From NCBI GenBank assembly GCA_015233485.1, contig JADFXO010000015.1, forward strand, positions 1 through 24,653: a stretch of 24,653 nt of DNA, written 5' to 3'. The stretch comes from Nitrospirota bacterium. GTDB lineage: Bacteria; Nitrospirota; Thermodesulfovibrionia; Thermodesulfovibrionales; Magnetobacteriaceae. The translations under genes were made by a program, and so were the position numbers. Positions 15,668 to 23,204 of this stretch are shown piece after piece. The notes under the pieces are model-generated. The model made no database searches. It had not been told where the DNA came from and saw only the letters and a program-made list of their open reading frames with translations. Position 1 is the stretch's first letter, and every line of letters starts with the position of its first letter.

Positions 15668-15700
15668 AGCGGCGCCGGATGTGGGGCGCCCGCTTTACTT
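15668..15700 (+). terminator. GC-rich hairpin with short T-run between chemoreceptor and fabG
   Basis: AGCGGCGCC (15668-15676) pairs with GGCGCCCGCT (15685-15694) with one bulged C, and TTTACTT follows. It could end the chemoreceptor transcript. Since it lies just downstream of the operon promoter, it could also attenuate the operon's own transcripts. The T-run is interrupted, so termination may be partial. Confidence 0.5.
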
Positions 15701-15743
15701 AAGGGCTGCAACGGGAGTGCTAACTATTGTATTCGGGTAATGG

Positions 15744-16487
15744 ATGCGCGTAGATTTAAGCGGTAAGACGGCTCTGGTTACGGGCGGGGCGAGGGGCATA
15801 GGGCGGCAGGTGTGCCTTAGATTAGCCGAAGCGGGAGCCGTGGTGATTATTAATTACGCCAAATCGGCAGACGCCGCCTTGTCTTTGCAATCTGAAATCG
15901 GCCAAAACGCGGGTATTTTTCGGGCCGATGTCTCCAAAGAAGACGAGGTTAGAGCCATGTTCGATTACATCAAAAAGACACATAAGAGGCTCGACATATT
16001 GGTAAACAATGCCGGCGTAATAAAAGACAACCTGCTGATAGCCATGGAGCAGTCTGAATGGGACAAGGTGCTGGATGTAAATCTAAGGGGGACGTTTTTG
16101 TGCTCTAAATATGCCGCCGAAATGATGATGGCAAACAAGAGCGGGCGAGTTGTGAACATTGCCAGCGTTGCGGCGGTTAAGTGTTCCCGCGGGCAGACCA
16201 ACTATGCGGCGTCAAAGGGCGGCATAGTATCATTTACAAAGGCCTGCGCCGTTGAGCTTGCCCCCAAGGGGATACTGGTCAATGCCATCTTGCCGGGCAT
16301 GATAGAAACGGACATGAGCGCAAGGGTAAGAAAAAGGGCGGCAGATGCCATCATCTCTGCCATTCCCCTTGGCAGGATTGGCGCTCCGGATGAGGTGGCG
16401 GCCCTCGCCGTGTTTCTTGCCTCAGACCTGTCAAGTTACATAACCGGACAGGCAATCCCCGTAGACGGCGGCATGACGGTATCATAG
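15744..16487 (+). CDS. fabG: 3-oxoacyl-ACP reductase (FabG-like SDR)
   Basis: This is a 247-residue classical short-chain dehydrogenase/reductase. The cofactor site is TGGARGIG (13-20), NNAG is at 88-91, and the catalytic residues N113, S141, Y154 and K158 are all present (YAASK). The end, GQAIPVDGGMTVS, is typical of FabG. The likely reaction is NADPH-dependent reduction of 3-ketoacyl groups on ACP. It is the first gene of the operon; an in-frame stop just upstream (15738-15740) forces the start at ATG 15744, which has only a weak SD. Its TAG overlaps the GTG of acpS by one base. Whether it serves primary fatty-acid synthesis or a dedicated pathway cannot be read from it, but its neighbours (a Ser-type ketosynthase and heptose genes) favour a dedicated one. 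Confidence 0.9.
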   Translation: MRVDLSGKTALVTGGARGIGRQVCLRLAEAGAVVIINYAKSADAALSLQSEIGQNAGIFRADVSKEDEVRAMFDYIKKTHKRLDILVNNAGVIKDNLLIAMEQSEWDKVLDVNLRGTFLCSKYAAEMMMANKSGRVVNIASVAAVKCSRGQTNYAASKGGIVSFTKACAVELAPKGILVNAILPGMIETDMSARVRKRAADAIISAIPLGRIGAPDEVAALAVFLASDLSSYITGQAIPVDGGMTVS

Positions 16488-16864
16488 TGCGCCTCTATCA
16501 GGGAATAGACATCGTGAATGTGGAAAGGCTCCGAGGCGCGATGGACAGAAACGAGGCCTTCGCCGCGGATGTATTCACGCGACAGGAGCGGGAGTATTGT
16601 CTGCGGCACAGGCATCCGCACGTACACTTTGCCGGGCGTTTTGCCGCCAAAGAGGCGTTTTTAAAGGCGATAGGCACGGGGTTTTCTGCCGTCGGCATTT
16701 TCCGCGGCATAGAGGTCTCTGTTATGCCTTCCGGCCGGCCTGCCTTAGAGCTTAGGGGTTGGGCGGGTAGCTTGCTGACAAGGCTGAAGGTGTCCGAGGC
16801 AACCGTCTCTATCTCTCATACGCCGCAGTATGCCGTGTCGTCGGTAATATTGGTAGGGGGATAA
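16487..16864 (+). CDS. acpS: Holo-ACP synthase (AcpS-type phosphopantetheinyl transferase)
   Basis: This is a 125-residue enzyme that moves 4'-phosphopantetheine from CoA to the serine of an acyl carrier protein. The N-terminal GIDIV (6-10) provides Mg-ligand D8; GRFAAKEAFLKAIGTG (50-65) provides E56; and VSISHTPQYA near the C-terminus is the third family motif. Length is normal for the AcpS class. Start GTG 16487 overlaps the fabG stop (TAGTG), so the two are translationally coupled. No acyl carrier protein gene is present in this window, so its target lies elsewhere. A second, operon-bound AcpS would support a dedicated carrier, but it could also be the cell's only copy. Confidence 0.92.
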   Translation: MRLYQGIDIVNVERLRGAMDRNEAFAADVFTRQEREYCLRHRHPHVHFAGRFAAKEAFLKAIGTGFSAVGIFRGIEVSVMPSGRPALELRGWAGSLLTRLKVSEATVSISHTPQYAVSSVILVGG

Positions 16865-16869
16865 CGAAT

Positions 16870-17319
16870 GTGAGATATTTACTTGTCGATAGGATATTGG
16901 ACTGGACAGCAAATGAGCGGATCAGGGGTATAAAGAATGTGGCAATGACGGAGGATTTTTTAGAGTTTCATTTTCCGGGCAATCCGGTAATGCCAGGTGT
17001 GTTGACAATAGAGGCGCTCGTGCAGCTTGCAGGATGGTTATGTGCGGCGTCGTCAGATTTTAAGGGATGGTTTTTGCCGGCGTCTGTGGATAAGTGCAAG
17101 TTTTACGGCCTTGCACTGCCCGGCGACCAGTTGGATCTTACGGTAGAGGCCGTCTCATATGGAGTAGACAAGGCAGCCTTTAAAGGAGTTGGCACGGTAA
17201 TGGGCAAGAAAAAGGCCGTGGCTGAATTTAGCGGTGATATTGTCCCGTTAGACGAAATCGGGGATGCAGAGAAGGAGCGCAGATTCTTTAAAATATTGAT
17301 TAGAGAGTTGGGTCTTTAG
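16870..17319 (+). CDS. fabZ: 3-hydroxyacyl-ACP dehydratase (FabZ-like hot-dog fold)
   Basis: This is a 149-residue hot-dog-fold protein with the intact FabZ active site: HFPGNPVMPGVL gives catalytic H34, and EALVQLAG gives E48, 14 residues later exactly as in E. coli FabZ (H54/E68). It should dehydrate 3-hydroxyacyl-ACP to enoyl-ACP. The C-terminal tail (about 130-149) is charged and longer than the core. Start is GTG 16870, because the overlapping ATG at 16868 meets a stop at once; a G-rich SD lies in the end of acpS (16856-16860). The gap to acpS is 5 nt and to the ketosynthase 2 nt. The dehydratase is clearly catalytically competent, in contrast with the ketosynthase that follows. I did not see an enoyl reductase in the operon, so products could remain unsaturated. 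Confidence 0.88.
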   Translation: MRYLLVDRILDWTANERIRGIKNVAMTEDFLEFHFPGNPVMPGVLTIEALVQLAGWLCAASSDFKGWFLPASVDKCKFYGLALPGDQLDLTVEAVSYGVDKAAFKGVGTVMGKKKAVAEFSGDIVPLDEIGDAEKERRFFKILIRELGL

Positions 17320-17321
17320 AT

Positions 17322-18620
17322 ATGGACAAAAGGGAAGTAGTAATAACCGGCCTGGGGCTTGTGACTGCCTTAGGGGTTGGGGCTGTGGAAAATTGGGAAG
17401 GCATAAAGGCCCTCAAAACCGGAATCACGCGCCATCCACAGGAAGGCTGCCCCATAGATATGCAGTACTTCGGCAAGGTAAAAGAGTTGATATATCCATA
17501 CGAGATACCGAATAAGCTCACAAGCCAGATGAAATTTCTAAACAGAGGCTCAACGCTAGGATTTTCCGCCGCCCTCCACGCCATAAAAGACAGCCGGATA
17601 GGGTTTCCTGATATGAACGAAATTCCGGCCGGGCGCAGGGCGCTTTTCATAGCAACCGGAGATTTTTCTAAATTGGGGTATGATTTCTTTTATCCCGCCA
17701 CAAATGGGGCCACAAATAGCCGATGGAAAGACATAGACTACGTGAAACTTAACACATTGACGTTAAACAAGGTAAATCCTTTTTTTCTGCTTGAGTCGAT
17801 AGCGAATAACCTGTTTAGCGCGCTGTCGGCGTTTCTTGATTTTAAGGGGCCGAATACCACGCTTGCCAGCCTGTCGCCGTGTGGAGGGCAGTCGCTGGAG
17901 CTTGCCGCAAGGAGCATAAGGCTTGGCAGGGCGGATATAGCCGTTGCCGTAGGTTGTGGAAACTGGATTACCGAAATACCCATGTACGAGCTGGAGGGAC
18001 TTGGCCTGTTATCGGGATGTCGCAGCGGCGCTGAGTCTTACAGGCCGTTTGATAAGAGGAGGGATGGGTTTATCCCCGGTGAAGGGGGCGCTGCCATACA
18101 GCTTGAGGAAAGACAAAGCGCGCTGAAACGCGGCGCCACAATATACGGCACGATAATGGGATTTGGAAATGCCATAGAGCACGCCGAAGGCCCTGCTGTC
18201 AGCGTGCCGGAGCGCGTAACCGAACTATGTATAACAGAGGCGCTCAATAATGCCGGCGTAGAGATATCAGACCTCGCCTTTATATCCCCGCATGGAAGCG
18301 GCACAAAAAAAGGCGACCGCTCAGAACTTAATTCTCTTTACAGCGTTGCGGCAGATAACGAGATAGCTCTTTGCGCCCTGAAACCTTATACAGGGCACAT
18401 GGGCGCGGCAAGTGACATCGCCGAGATAATAATCTCAGTGTTGGGCGTAAGGGAGTCAATCGTGCCGGCCACGCTTAATTTCAATGAAACGGAAAAGGAA
18501 TACTCGCGCCTGAAATTCTCAAACACTCAACAGCCATGCCGCAGTGAGAAGTTTCTATCAGTAAGCTACGGCATAGGCGGGCAATCCTCAGCCGTAGTCA
18601 TAAAAGGGCACTTAGAGTGA
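17322..18620 (+). CDS. FabF-like beta-ketoacyl-ACP synthase with Cys-to-Ser at the nucleophile
   Basis: This is a 432-residue thiolase-fold ketosynthase relative. The N-terminal VVITGLGLVTALG (6-18) and DGFIPGEGGA (248-257) are family motifs. Aligned without gaps to E. coli FabF from GPN (177-179) to LGRADIAVAVG (201-211), the nucleophile position holds Ser185 (LASLSPCGG); a Cys sits two residues on at 187. The catalytic histidines remain as H324 (SPHGSGT) and H359 (YTGHMGAAS), with Lys354. The gatekeeper loop reads YGIGGQS (416-422) instead of FGFGGTN. It may be a decarboxylating or chain-length-factor-like partner, a Ser-using acyltransferase, or an inactive scaffold. It starts 2 nt after the dehydratase. 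Its TGA (18618-18620) is inside a perfect 32-bp palindrome. Confidence 0.87.
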   Translation: MDKREVVITGLGLVTALGVGAVENWEGIKALKTGITRHPQEGCPIDMQYFGKVKELIYPYEIPNKLTSQMKFLNRGSTLGFSAALHAIKDSRIGFPDMNEIPAGRRALFIATGDFSKLGYDFFYPATNGATNSRWKDIDYVKLNTLTLNKVNPFFLLESIANNLFSALSAFLDFKGPNTTLASLSPCGGQSLELAARSIRLGRADIAVAVGCGNWITEIPMYELEGLGLLSGCRSGAESYRPFDKRRDGFIPGEGGAAIQLEERQSALKRGATIYGTIMGFGNAIEHAEGPAVSVPERVTELCITEALNNAGVEISDLAFISPHGSGTKKGDRSELNSLYSVAADNEIALCALKPYTGHMGAASDIAEIIISVLGVRESIVPATLNFNETEKEYSRLKFSNTQQPCRSEKFLSVSYGIGGQSSAVVIKGHLE

Positions 18621-18640
18621 GGAGCTCCTCACTCTAAGTG
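18609..18640 (+). repeat. 32-bp perfect palindrome across stop/start junction
   Basis: CACTTAGAGTGAGGAG (18609-18624) is followed directly by its exact reverse complement (18625-18640). It contains the last codons and TGA of the ketosynthase, the SD-like GAGGAG (18619-18624) and the GTG start (18638-18640) of the next gene. In mRNA it would form a 14-bp stem with a 4-nt loop, hiding both SD and start codon. No T-run follows, so it is not an intrinsic terminator. Confidence 0.95.
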
Positions 18641-19393
18641 CAGGACACAGACGTAATCATACTGGCCGGTGGGCTGGGTACCCGGTTGAGGCCGGTTGTC
18701 GATGATCTGCCTAAGGTGCTCGCCCCTGTTGCCGGCCGGCCGTTTCTTGATATTTTGCTTGGATATATAAACAGGTGGGGGTTTATAAGGAGAGTCGTTA
18801 TTGCCGTTGGATTCATGGCTGATAAGATAATCGGGGAGTACGGGGGCTGTGGAAGGTATAACTTTGAAATCCTGTTTTCCCGCGAAGAAAAACTCCTCGG
18901 CACCGGGGGGGCTGTCATAAAGGCCGTTGCCCAATATACCAAGACCCCTGATGTCATTGCCATAAATGGCGATACGTTTGCAGAGGTCGATTTTGAGGAT
19001 TTCGTCCCTGTTCATTTAAAAAACGGCGCCGCAATGACTATTGCCCTCAGACAGATGAGAGGCGATAACAGATACGGCACCGTTGCCCTAAACGCCGAAG
19101 GCAGAGTGGTTTCATTTCACGAAAAGACGCCGCTGCACACCGATGGCCTTATCAATGCCGGCGTATATGTGTTTAACAGGGAATTGTTTGACAGCACCAA
19201 AGGCGCAGACGGCGGCGCAGTGATTTCGCTTGAGAGGGAGTTGCTGCCGTCGCTTTTATCTGACGGCATCTGTATCAGGGGGTATGTCTTTAGCGGCAGG
19301 TTTATTGACATAGGTGTGCCGGAGGCGTATAATGTAGCGGGTGAGTACCTTTTTGGCGCCACTGATTCGGGGCTGGCGCGGCATCTGAAATGA
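18638..19393 (+). CDS. hddC: Sugar-1-phosphate nucleotidyltransferase, HddC-like
   Basis: This is a 251-residue NTP-transferase with the nucleotide-binding loop LAGGLGTRLRP (9-19), Lys26 (LPKVLAP), the GTGGAV segment (88-93) and the metal-binding NGDT (110-113). With the next gene, an HddA-like kinase, it best fits D-glycero-alpha-D-manno-heptose-1-phosphate guanylyltransferase, which makes GDP-heptose; another hexose-1-phosphate specificity cannot be excluded. No GmhA isomerase or GmhB phosphatase is in the window. The start is GTG 18638, the only suitable start before the conserved VIILAGG. The start codon is buried in the 32-bp palindrome, so translation probably depends on ribosomes finishing the ketosynthase. 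Its TGA overlaps the next ATG (ATGA). Confidence 0.82.
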   Translation: MQDTDVIILAGGLGTRLRPVVDDLPKVLAPVAGRPFLDILLGYINRWGFIRRVVIAVGFMADKIIGEYGGCGRYNFEILFSREEKLLGTGGAVIKAVAQYTKTPDVIAINGDTFAEVDFEDFVPVHLKNGAAMTIALRQMRGDNRYGTVALNAEGRVVSFHEKTPLHTDGLINAGVYVFNRELFDSTKGADGGAVISLERELLPSLLSDGICIRGYVFSGRFIDIGVPEAYNVAGEYLFGATDSGLARHLK

Positions 19394-20391
19394 TAATATC
19401 GAGAACTCCACATAGGATTTCATTTTTCGGCGGCGGTACCGACTACCCGGACTACTACCTAAAACACTGCGGCAAGGTGCTTGGCGCCTGCGTGGATAAG
19501 TACTGCTACTTAAGCGTCAGGCGGCTGCCCCCGTTTTTTGACCATAAACACAGAATAGTTTACTCGAAAATAGAGAACGTCAGCGACATAAACACAATCG
19601 TACACCCGTCTGTAAGAGAGACCCTGAAATATTTCAAGGTCGACTACGGTGTTTCTATTCATCACGACGGCGATATTCCGGCAAGGAGCGGTATGGGCTC
19701 AAGTTCCGCCTTCACAGTAGGCCTGATTCACAGTCTCTATGCCCTGCAGGGAAGGATAGCGTCTAAGGAGGATTTAACGTACGAGGCCATTCATATCGAA
19801 CAGGAGTTGATCAGGGAAAATGTCGGTTCACAAGACCAGACATTTGCCGCCCACGGCGGCCTTAATGTGATAAATTTTCTGGCAAACGGCAAAATCATCG
19901 TTGAACCTATTGTTATTAACCCCGACAGGCTCGTAGAATTCGAAAGGAGCCTTATACTTGTCTATACCGGCATCTCAAGAATCGCATCCGAGGTAGCAGG
20001 AGATAAGATTAAAAATATTCCGAAAAACGAAAAGAATCTTTCATATATGAAAGACATCGTAGACGAGGCATATGACATACTTGTAAACAGCAACAGAGAC
20101 CTGAGGGAGTTTGGGCGGCTTATGAATCAATCGTGGAACTTGAAAAAAACCTTGTCCACGATGGTGTCGAATTCAGAAATCGACACTATTTATGAGCGCG
20201 CACTAAAAAGCGGGGCTGTCGGAGGGAAGCTGTTAGGGGCCGGCGGAGGCGGCTTTATGGTATTTTTCGTGGAGCAGGAAAAACAAGATGCATTCAAACA
20301 TGCCCTTAGCGATTACCTCCATGTGCCTTTCAGTTTTGATTTCGACGGCTCGAAAATTATAGTCTATCAACCTCAAAGGAGGCCGCTCTGA
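19390..20391 (+). CDS. hddA: D-glycero-D-manno-heptose 7-phosphate kinase-like GHMP kinase
   Basis: This is a 333-residue GHMP-superfamily kinase. Motif 1 is RTPHRISFFGGGTDYP (5-20); the phosphate loop is PARSGMGSSSAF (97-108); the probable catalytic Asp is D149 (ENVGSQDQ); motif 3, KLLGAGGGGFMVFF, lies near the C-terminus. The N-terminal FFGGGTDYP and DKYCYLSVRRLPPFF (36-50) are characteristic of the HddA branch, which phosphorylates heptose 7-phosphate at C1 to feed GDP-heptose synthesis. It overlaps the HddC-like gene by 4 nt (ATGA), showing tight coupling. A fucose/GlcNAc-kinase-like role is a less likely alternative. The YfhO-like gene starts 4 nt after its stop. Confidence 0.85.
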   Translation: MIISRTPHRISFFGGGTDYPDYYLKHCGKVLGACVDKYCYLSVRRLPPFFDHKHRIVYSKIENVSDINTIVHPSVRETLKYFKVDYGVSIHHDGDIPARSGMGSSSAFTVGLIHSLYALQGRIASKEDLTYEAIHIEQELIRENVGSQDQTFAAHGGLNVINFLANGKIIVEPIVINPDRLVEFERSLILVYTGISRIASEVAGDKIKNIPKNEKNLSYMKDIVDEAYDILVNSNRDLREFGRLMNQSWNLKKTLSTMVSNSEIDTIYERALKSGAVGGKLLGAGGGGFMVFFVEQEKQDAFKHALSDYLHVPFSFDFDGSKIIVYQPQRRPL

Positions 20392-20395
20392 GCCG

Positions 20396-22924
20396 TTGCC
20401 TGTACCACCTTTAATCAAAACTGCTCACATGTTTAAAGAACGCATAGAAGAGCATATATTGAAAAACGGGAAGAGGACGGTCCTGTTTTTTATAATGCTT
20501 GCGGTGGTGTTTTTCATAGACAAGCTGACGCTGGGGCCTTTGGCGGCCGTGCAGCTTCACGATATATTCGAGACGGACTTTCCGAGATATAAACCGATGG
20601 GGGAGCTGTTATTTAAACACGGCCCGTACCTCTGGTATCCGAACTGGCCTGGCGGGGCTCCGGCATACGCATGGCATCACAGTCCGTTTTACATACTGAA
20701 TATAGCCGCGCAGGTCTTGCCGCTTTGGGCAGTATACGGCTGTCTGTCCATTGCCCTGATGTCGGTAGCCGGTTACGGGATGTACAGATTCCTAAGTGGA
20801 TATTTGAACGCGGCAGGGTGGGTGTCGGTAGTTGGCGGGGTGTATTTTGCCTTAAATATACAGCTGACTGGCCTGATTGTCTTGTATACGTTTAGTTATG
20901 CCTTTCCTCTATATTTTGTGTGGGGTTGGGATTTCCATAAGCGGCAAGAGGACAAGAGGGGATTTTTAATCCTGAAGTTAATAATAATAAACCTGTTTGT
21001 GGCGCTGTCGTATCCCGTGCTGACGCTGCCGTATTTTTTCATCATGGAGGTGCTGTTAATAGTGATACTGTTGCCTGAAGGAGAAAATACGAGGCTCAGG
21101 ATGTTGATAAAGACGTCGCTGGTGTGGGTTGGATATATTTTAGTATGCCTGCCGGTGCTTTATGGCCTCTATAAATACGTACCGGCTTCGCACAGGACAT
21201 ATGTGTATGAGGCGGCCTCGCTTGCGGGATTTCTGAAAAATCTTTATAGCGGTTTTGTCGGGTCTTCGCTACATACGATGACTTTGATTCCGCTTGCCGG
21301 GGCGATTGCCATATCGGGTAAATCAGTTCGGGTACGGCGCGCCTTAATAGTCATGGGCATAGGGGTATTTCTATACGGCATGTTCTCTTCGGGCATGAAC
21401 ATTGTGTTCAGGGGTACGCTCTTTGAGAAAATGGACCTTGGGCATATAACTACAGTCTTTCCCCTAACCATGACAATGGCGGCGTTTGTGGGAATTGATA
21501 CGGTTATCAAAGACCGTAAACTCATCAGACGATTTCTCATCGGTGCAGCCGCCGGGGCGGCGTGCGCAGTTTTTTCATTATTTATCACCGGGACAATAGA
21601 GACGCAGGGTATACAGTATCTTATATTAAACATCGGCAGCGGCGTTTTTATCTCGCTTATGATTTTGACTGCCGCAGATAAGGAGGCATTTTCCCTTCAT
21701 AAATGGGCGAAAAATCCGGCAGCCGTATTTATTGTTAGCTGTGCGGCGATTGCGGCGGTATTTTATTTCAGTCCCAGGAAGGCCGCGCCGGTGGATTTGG
21801 TTTCGATTGCCCCTGTTTTGGTAGTTTCGATGTGGGCTTTCTTCTGGTCTTGCAATAAGCTCTCAAGCGCTATTGCGGAAAAGGGGCAGTTAACCGCCTT
21901 GCTGATTATGGTGATTGGATTTGTCATCTTTTTTCAGGTGAGATTTACACGGTTATTCGGTGAGGAGTGCGTGCCTTATATCAGTATTTTCCCTAATATA
22001 GACGTACTGAGGACTATTAAACATGAAAACAGTCTCAACCCATTCAGAGTAGCCTCTTTCGATTCTACGACAATTCCCCTTATCCAGTCACAAGGACTTG
22101 AGACGCCCGACAGCAGAGGCCCGCTTTTTAATAAATATTACAGAGAGTTTTTCAAAGTCGTGATATACCCGCAGCTTTCAGACCCGGGGTTTCTCGCATA
22201 TTTCGAGACTAATTGGTATAACTTATTTATTTCAAACTTTACGCCGAATACCTTATTTTACCCATATGCTTTTTTAAATATAAGATATGTTGTTTCAAGG
22301 GGAATCCCTTCCAAAGCATTGAACAACCCGATAGATTTGGTTTACGCCGGGAATTCTATTGAAGAACATCATGGAATAATAGGCAGCTTAATGAAGCTTT
22401 ACTCAAAACCAATAGCGATAGTCAGATTTAAGGACGCTTTTGACAGGTGTTACCTCGTGAAAAATATTAAAACGCTGGACTCAGACAAGGCCGTCTATGA
22501 TACCCTTGTTAGGACGGAAGGGGCGGAGTTATTTAATACTGTTTATTTTTCGGGTAAGGACGCACCTTCATTCCTGCCTGAGGACATAGACGCCGGCCAA
22601 TTTAAGAAAAATCAGATAACGCCTGAGCATTATACCCCTGATGAGATCAGCCTTAAACTTGAACTTGCCACGCCGGCTGCTGTTGTTGTCTCAAACAACT
22701 ACGCCCCAAACTGGAGGGCATACGTCGATGGCCGGGACACGAAGGTATTTAGGGCAAATCTTGCGTTTCAATCCATAGTAATCAAAGACGCCGGCCACCA
22801 TAGCGTCGTCTTTAAGTATGAGGACAGGGCGCAGAAATTTACGCTCATATTTATACCGATTGGTATGCTGGTCTTCAATTACTTCATAATCACCGGCGGC
22901 AAAATATTTTTCGTACGGCTATAA
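20396..22924 (+). CDS. Large multi-pass membrane protein, YfhO/GT-C-like
   Basis: This is an 842-residue polytopic membrane protein. TM1 (about 28-45) is followed by an extracytoplasmic loop, LHDIFETDFPRYKP (54-67), with acidic residues and a later WYPNWPGGAPAYAWH (80-94) pattern, as in GT-C-fold lipid-linked sugar transferases and YfhO proteins. Many hydrophobic segments follow to about residue 520. A soluble C-terminal part ends with the YfhO-like SNNYAPNWRAYVDG motif, then FRANLAFQSIVI and a final TM. B. subtilis YfhO helps glycosylate lipoteichoic acid; here transfer of heptose or another sugar to a lipid-linked acceptor is inference. The start is uncertain: TTG 20396 has GGAGG 13 nt upstream; ATG 20429 has no SD. 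It is the last gene of the unit, 4 nt after hddA. Confidence 0.8.
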   Translation: MPVPPLIKTAHMFKERIEEHILKNGKRTVLFFIMLAVVFFIDKLTLGPLAAVQLHDIFETDFPRYKPMGELLFKHGPYLWYPNWPGGAPAYAWHHSPFYILNIAAQVLPLWAVYGCLSIALMSVAGYGMYRFLSGYLNAAGWVSVVGGVYFALNIQLTGLIVLYTFSYAFPLYFVWGWDFHKRQEDKRGFLILKLIIINLFVALSYPVLTLPYFFIMEVLLIVILLPEGENTRLRMLIKTSLVWVGYILVCLPVLYGLYKYVPASHRTYVYEAASLAGFLKNLYSGFVGSSLHTMTLIPLAGAIAISGKSVRVRRALIVMGIGVFLYGMFSSGMNIVFRGTLFEKMDLGHITTVFPLTMTMAAFVGIDTVIKDRKLIRRFLIGAAAGAACAVFSLFITGTIETQGIQYLILNIGSGVFISLMILTAADKEAFSLHKWAKNPAAVFIVSCAAIAAVFYFSPRKAAPVDLVSIAPVLVVSMWAFFWSCNKLSSAIAEKGQLTALLIMVIGFVIFFQVRFTRLFGEECVPYISIFPNIDVLRTIKHENSLNPFRVASFDSTTIPLIQSQGLETPDSRGPLFNKYYREFFKVVIYPQLSDPGFLAYFETNWYNLFISNFTPNTLFYPYAFLNIRYVVSRGIPSKALNNPIDLVYAGNSIEEHHGIIGSLMKLYSKPIAIVRFKDAFDRCYLVKNIKTLDSDKAVYDTLVRTEGAELFNTVYFSGKDAPSFLPEDIDAGQFKKNQITPEHYTPDEISLKLELATPAAVVVSNNYAPNWRAYVDGRDTKVFRANLAFQSIVIKDAGHHSVVFKYEDRAQKFTLIFIPIGMLVFNYFIITGGKIFFVRL

Positions 22925-22977
22925 ATTTATTCCAATGGAAAAGAACTGCCTGTTTGTGTTATATTTAACGTAGCCAT

Positions 22978-23050
22978 GGCGGCGTACCCAAGCGGCTAAG
23001 GGGGAGGTCTGCAAAACCTTTATGCGCCGGTTCAAATCCGGCCGCCGCCT
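22978..23050 (+). tRNA. tRNA-Cys (anticodon GCA)
   Basis: This 73-nt cloverleaf has acceptor stem GGCGGCG/CGCCGCC (22978-22984/23043-23049), anticodon loop CTGCAAA between GAGGT and ACCTT giving anticodon GCA, and T-arm GCCGG-TTCAAAT-CCGGC (23026-23042). The discriminator base is T at 23050, as expected for tRNA-Cys. CCA is not encoded. A TATATT at 22960-22965 could be its -10, but the -35 is poor. Confidence 0.95.
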
Positions 23051-23069
23051 CTTTAACCCGTTAGTAACT

Positions 23070-23120
23070 CTGGCCCGTATATTAGTATTGGTATTAGTAG
23101 CTGGCCCGTATATTAGTATT
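23070..23120 (+). repeat. Two 20-bp identical direct repeats, 31-bp period
   Basis: CTGGCCCGTATATTAGTATT occurs at 23070-23089 and 23101-23120, separated by 11 bp that continue the same TATTAGTA pattern. It begins 20 bp after the tRNA-Cys gene and lies upstream of the last kinase. It does not repeat the tRNA 3' end, so it is not an evident phage attachment site. Confidence 0.85.
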
Positions 23121-23148
23121 AGTCATGGCCTTACACAGGAATAGGCCG

Positions 23149-23193
23149 ATGAAAATAATTAGAGACATAAAAAACAGGCTGAAGTACGCCTGA
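23149..23193 (+). CDS. Possible 14-codon leader ORF upstream of the kinase
   Basis: ATG 23149 opens 14 codons (basic, Lys/Arg-rich) and stops at TGA 23191-23193, 11 nt before the kinase ATG. An AGGA sits about 10 nt upstream, which is better than the SD of the kinase itself. It may be a translated leader that couples initiation of the kinase, or chance. Confidence 0.25.
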   Translation: MKIIRDIKNRLKYA

Positions 23194-23204
23194 ACGCGGG
23201 CATT

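Noticed and set aside
17322..18620. Ordinary FabF
   Set aside because: The nucleophilic Cys and the gatekeeper loop are both altered, so a plain elongating KS call would mislead.
18609..18640. Intrinsic terminator inside the operon
   Set aside because: No T-run follows the stem and the next gene starts inside it.
23031..23120. Phage or island attachment site at the tRNA 3' end
   Set aside because: The direct repeats do not copy tRNA sequence, and no integrase gene was seen.
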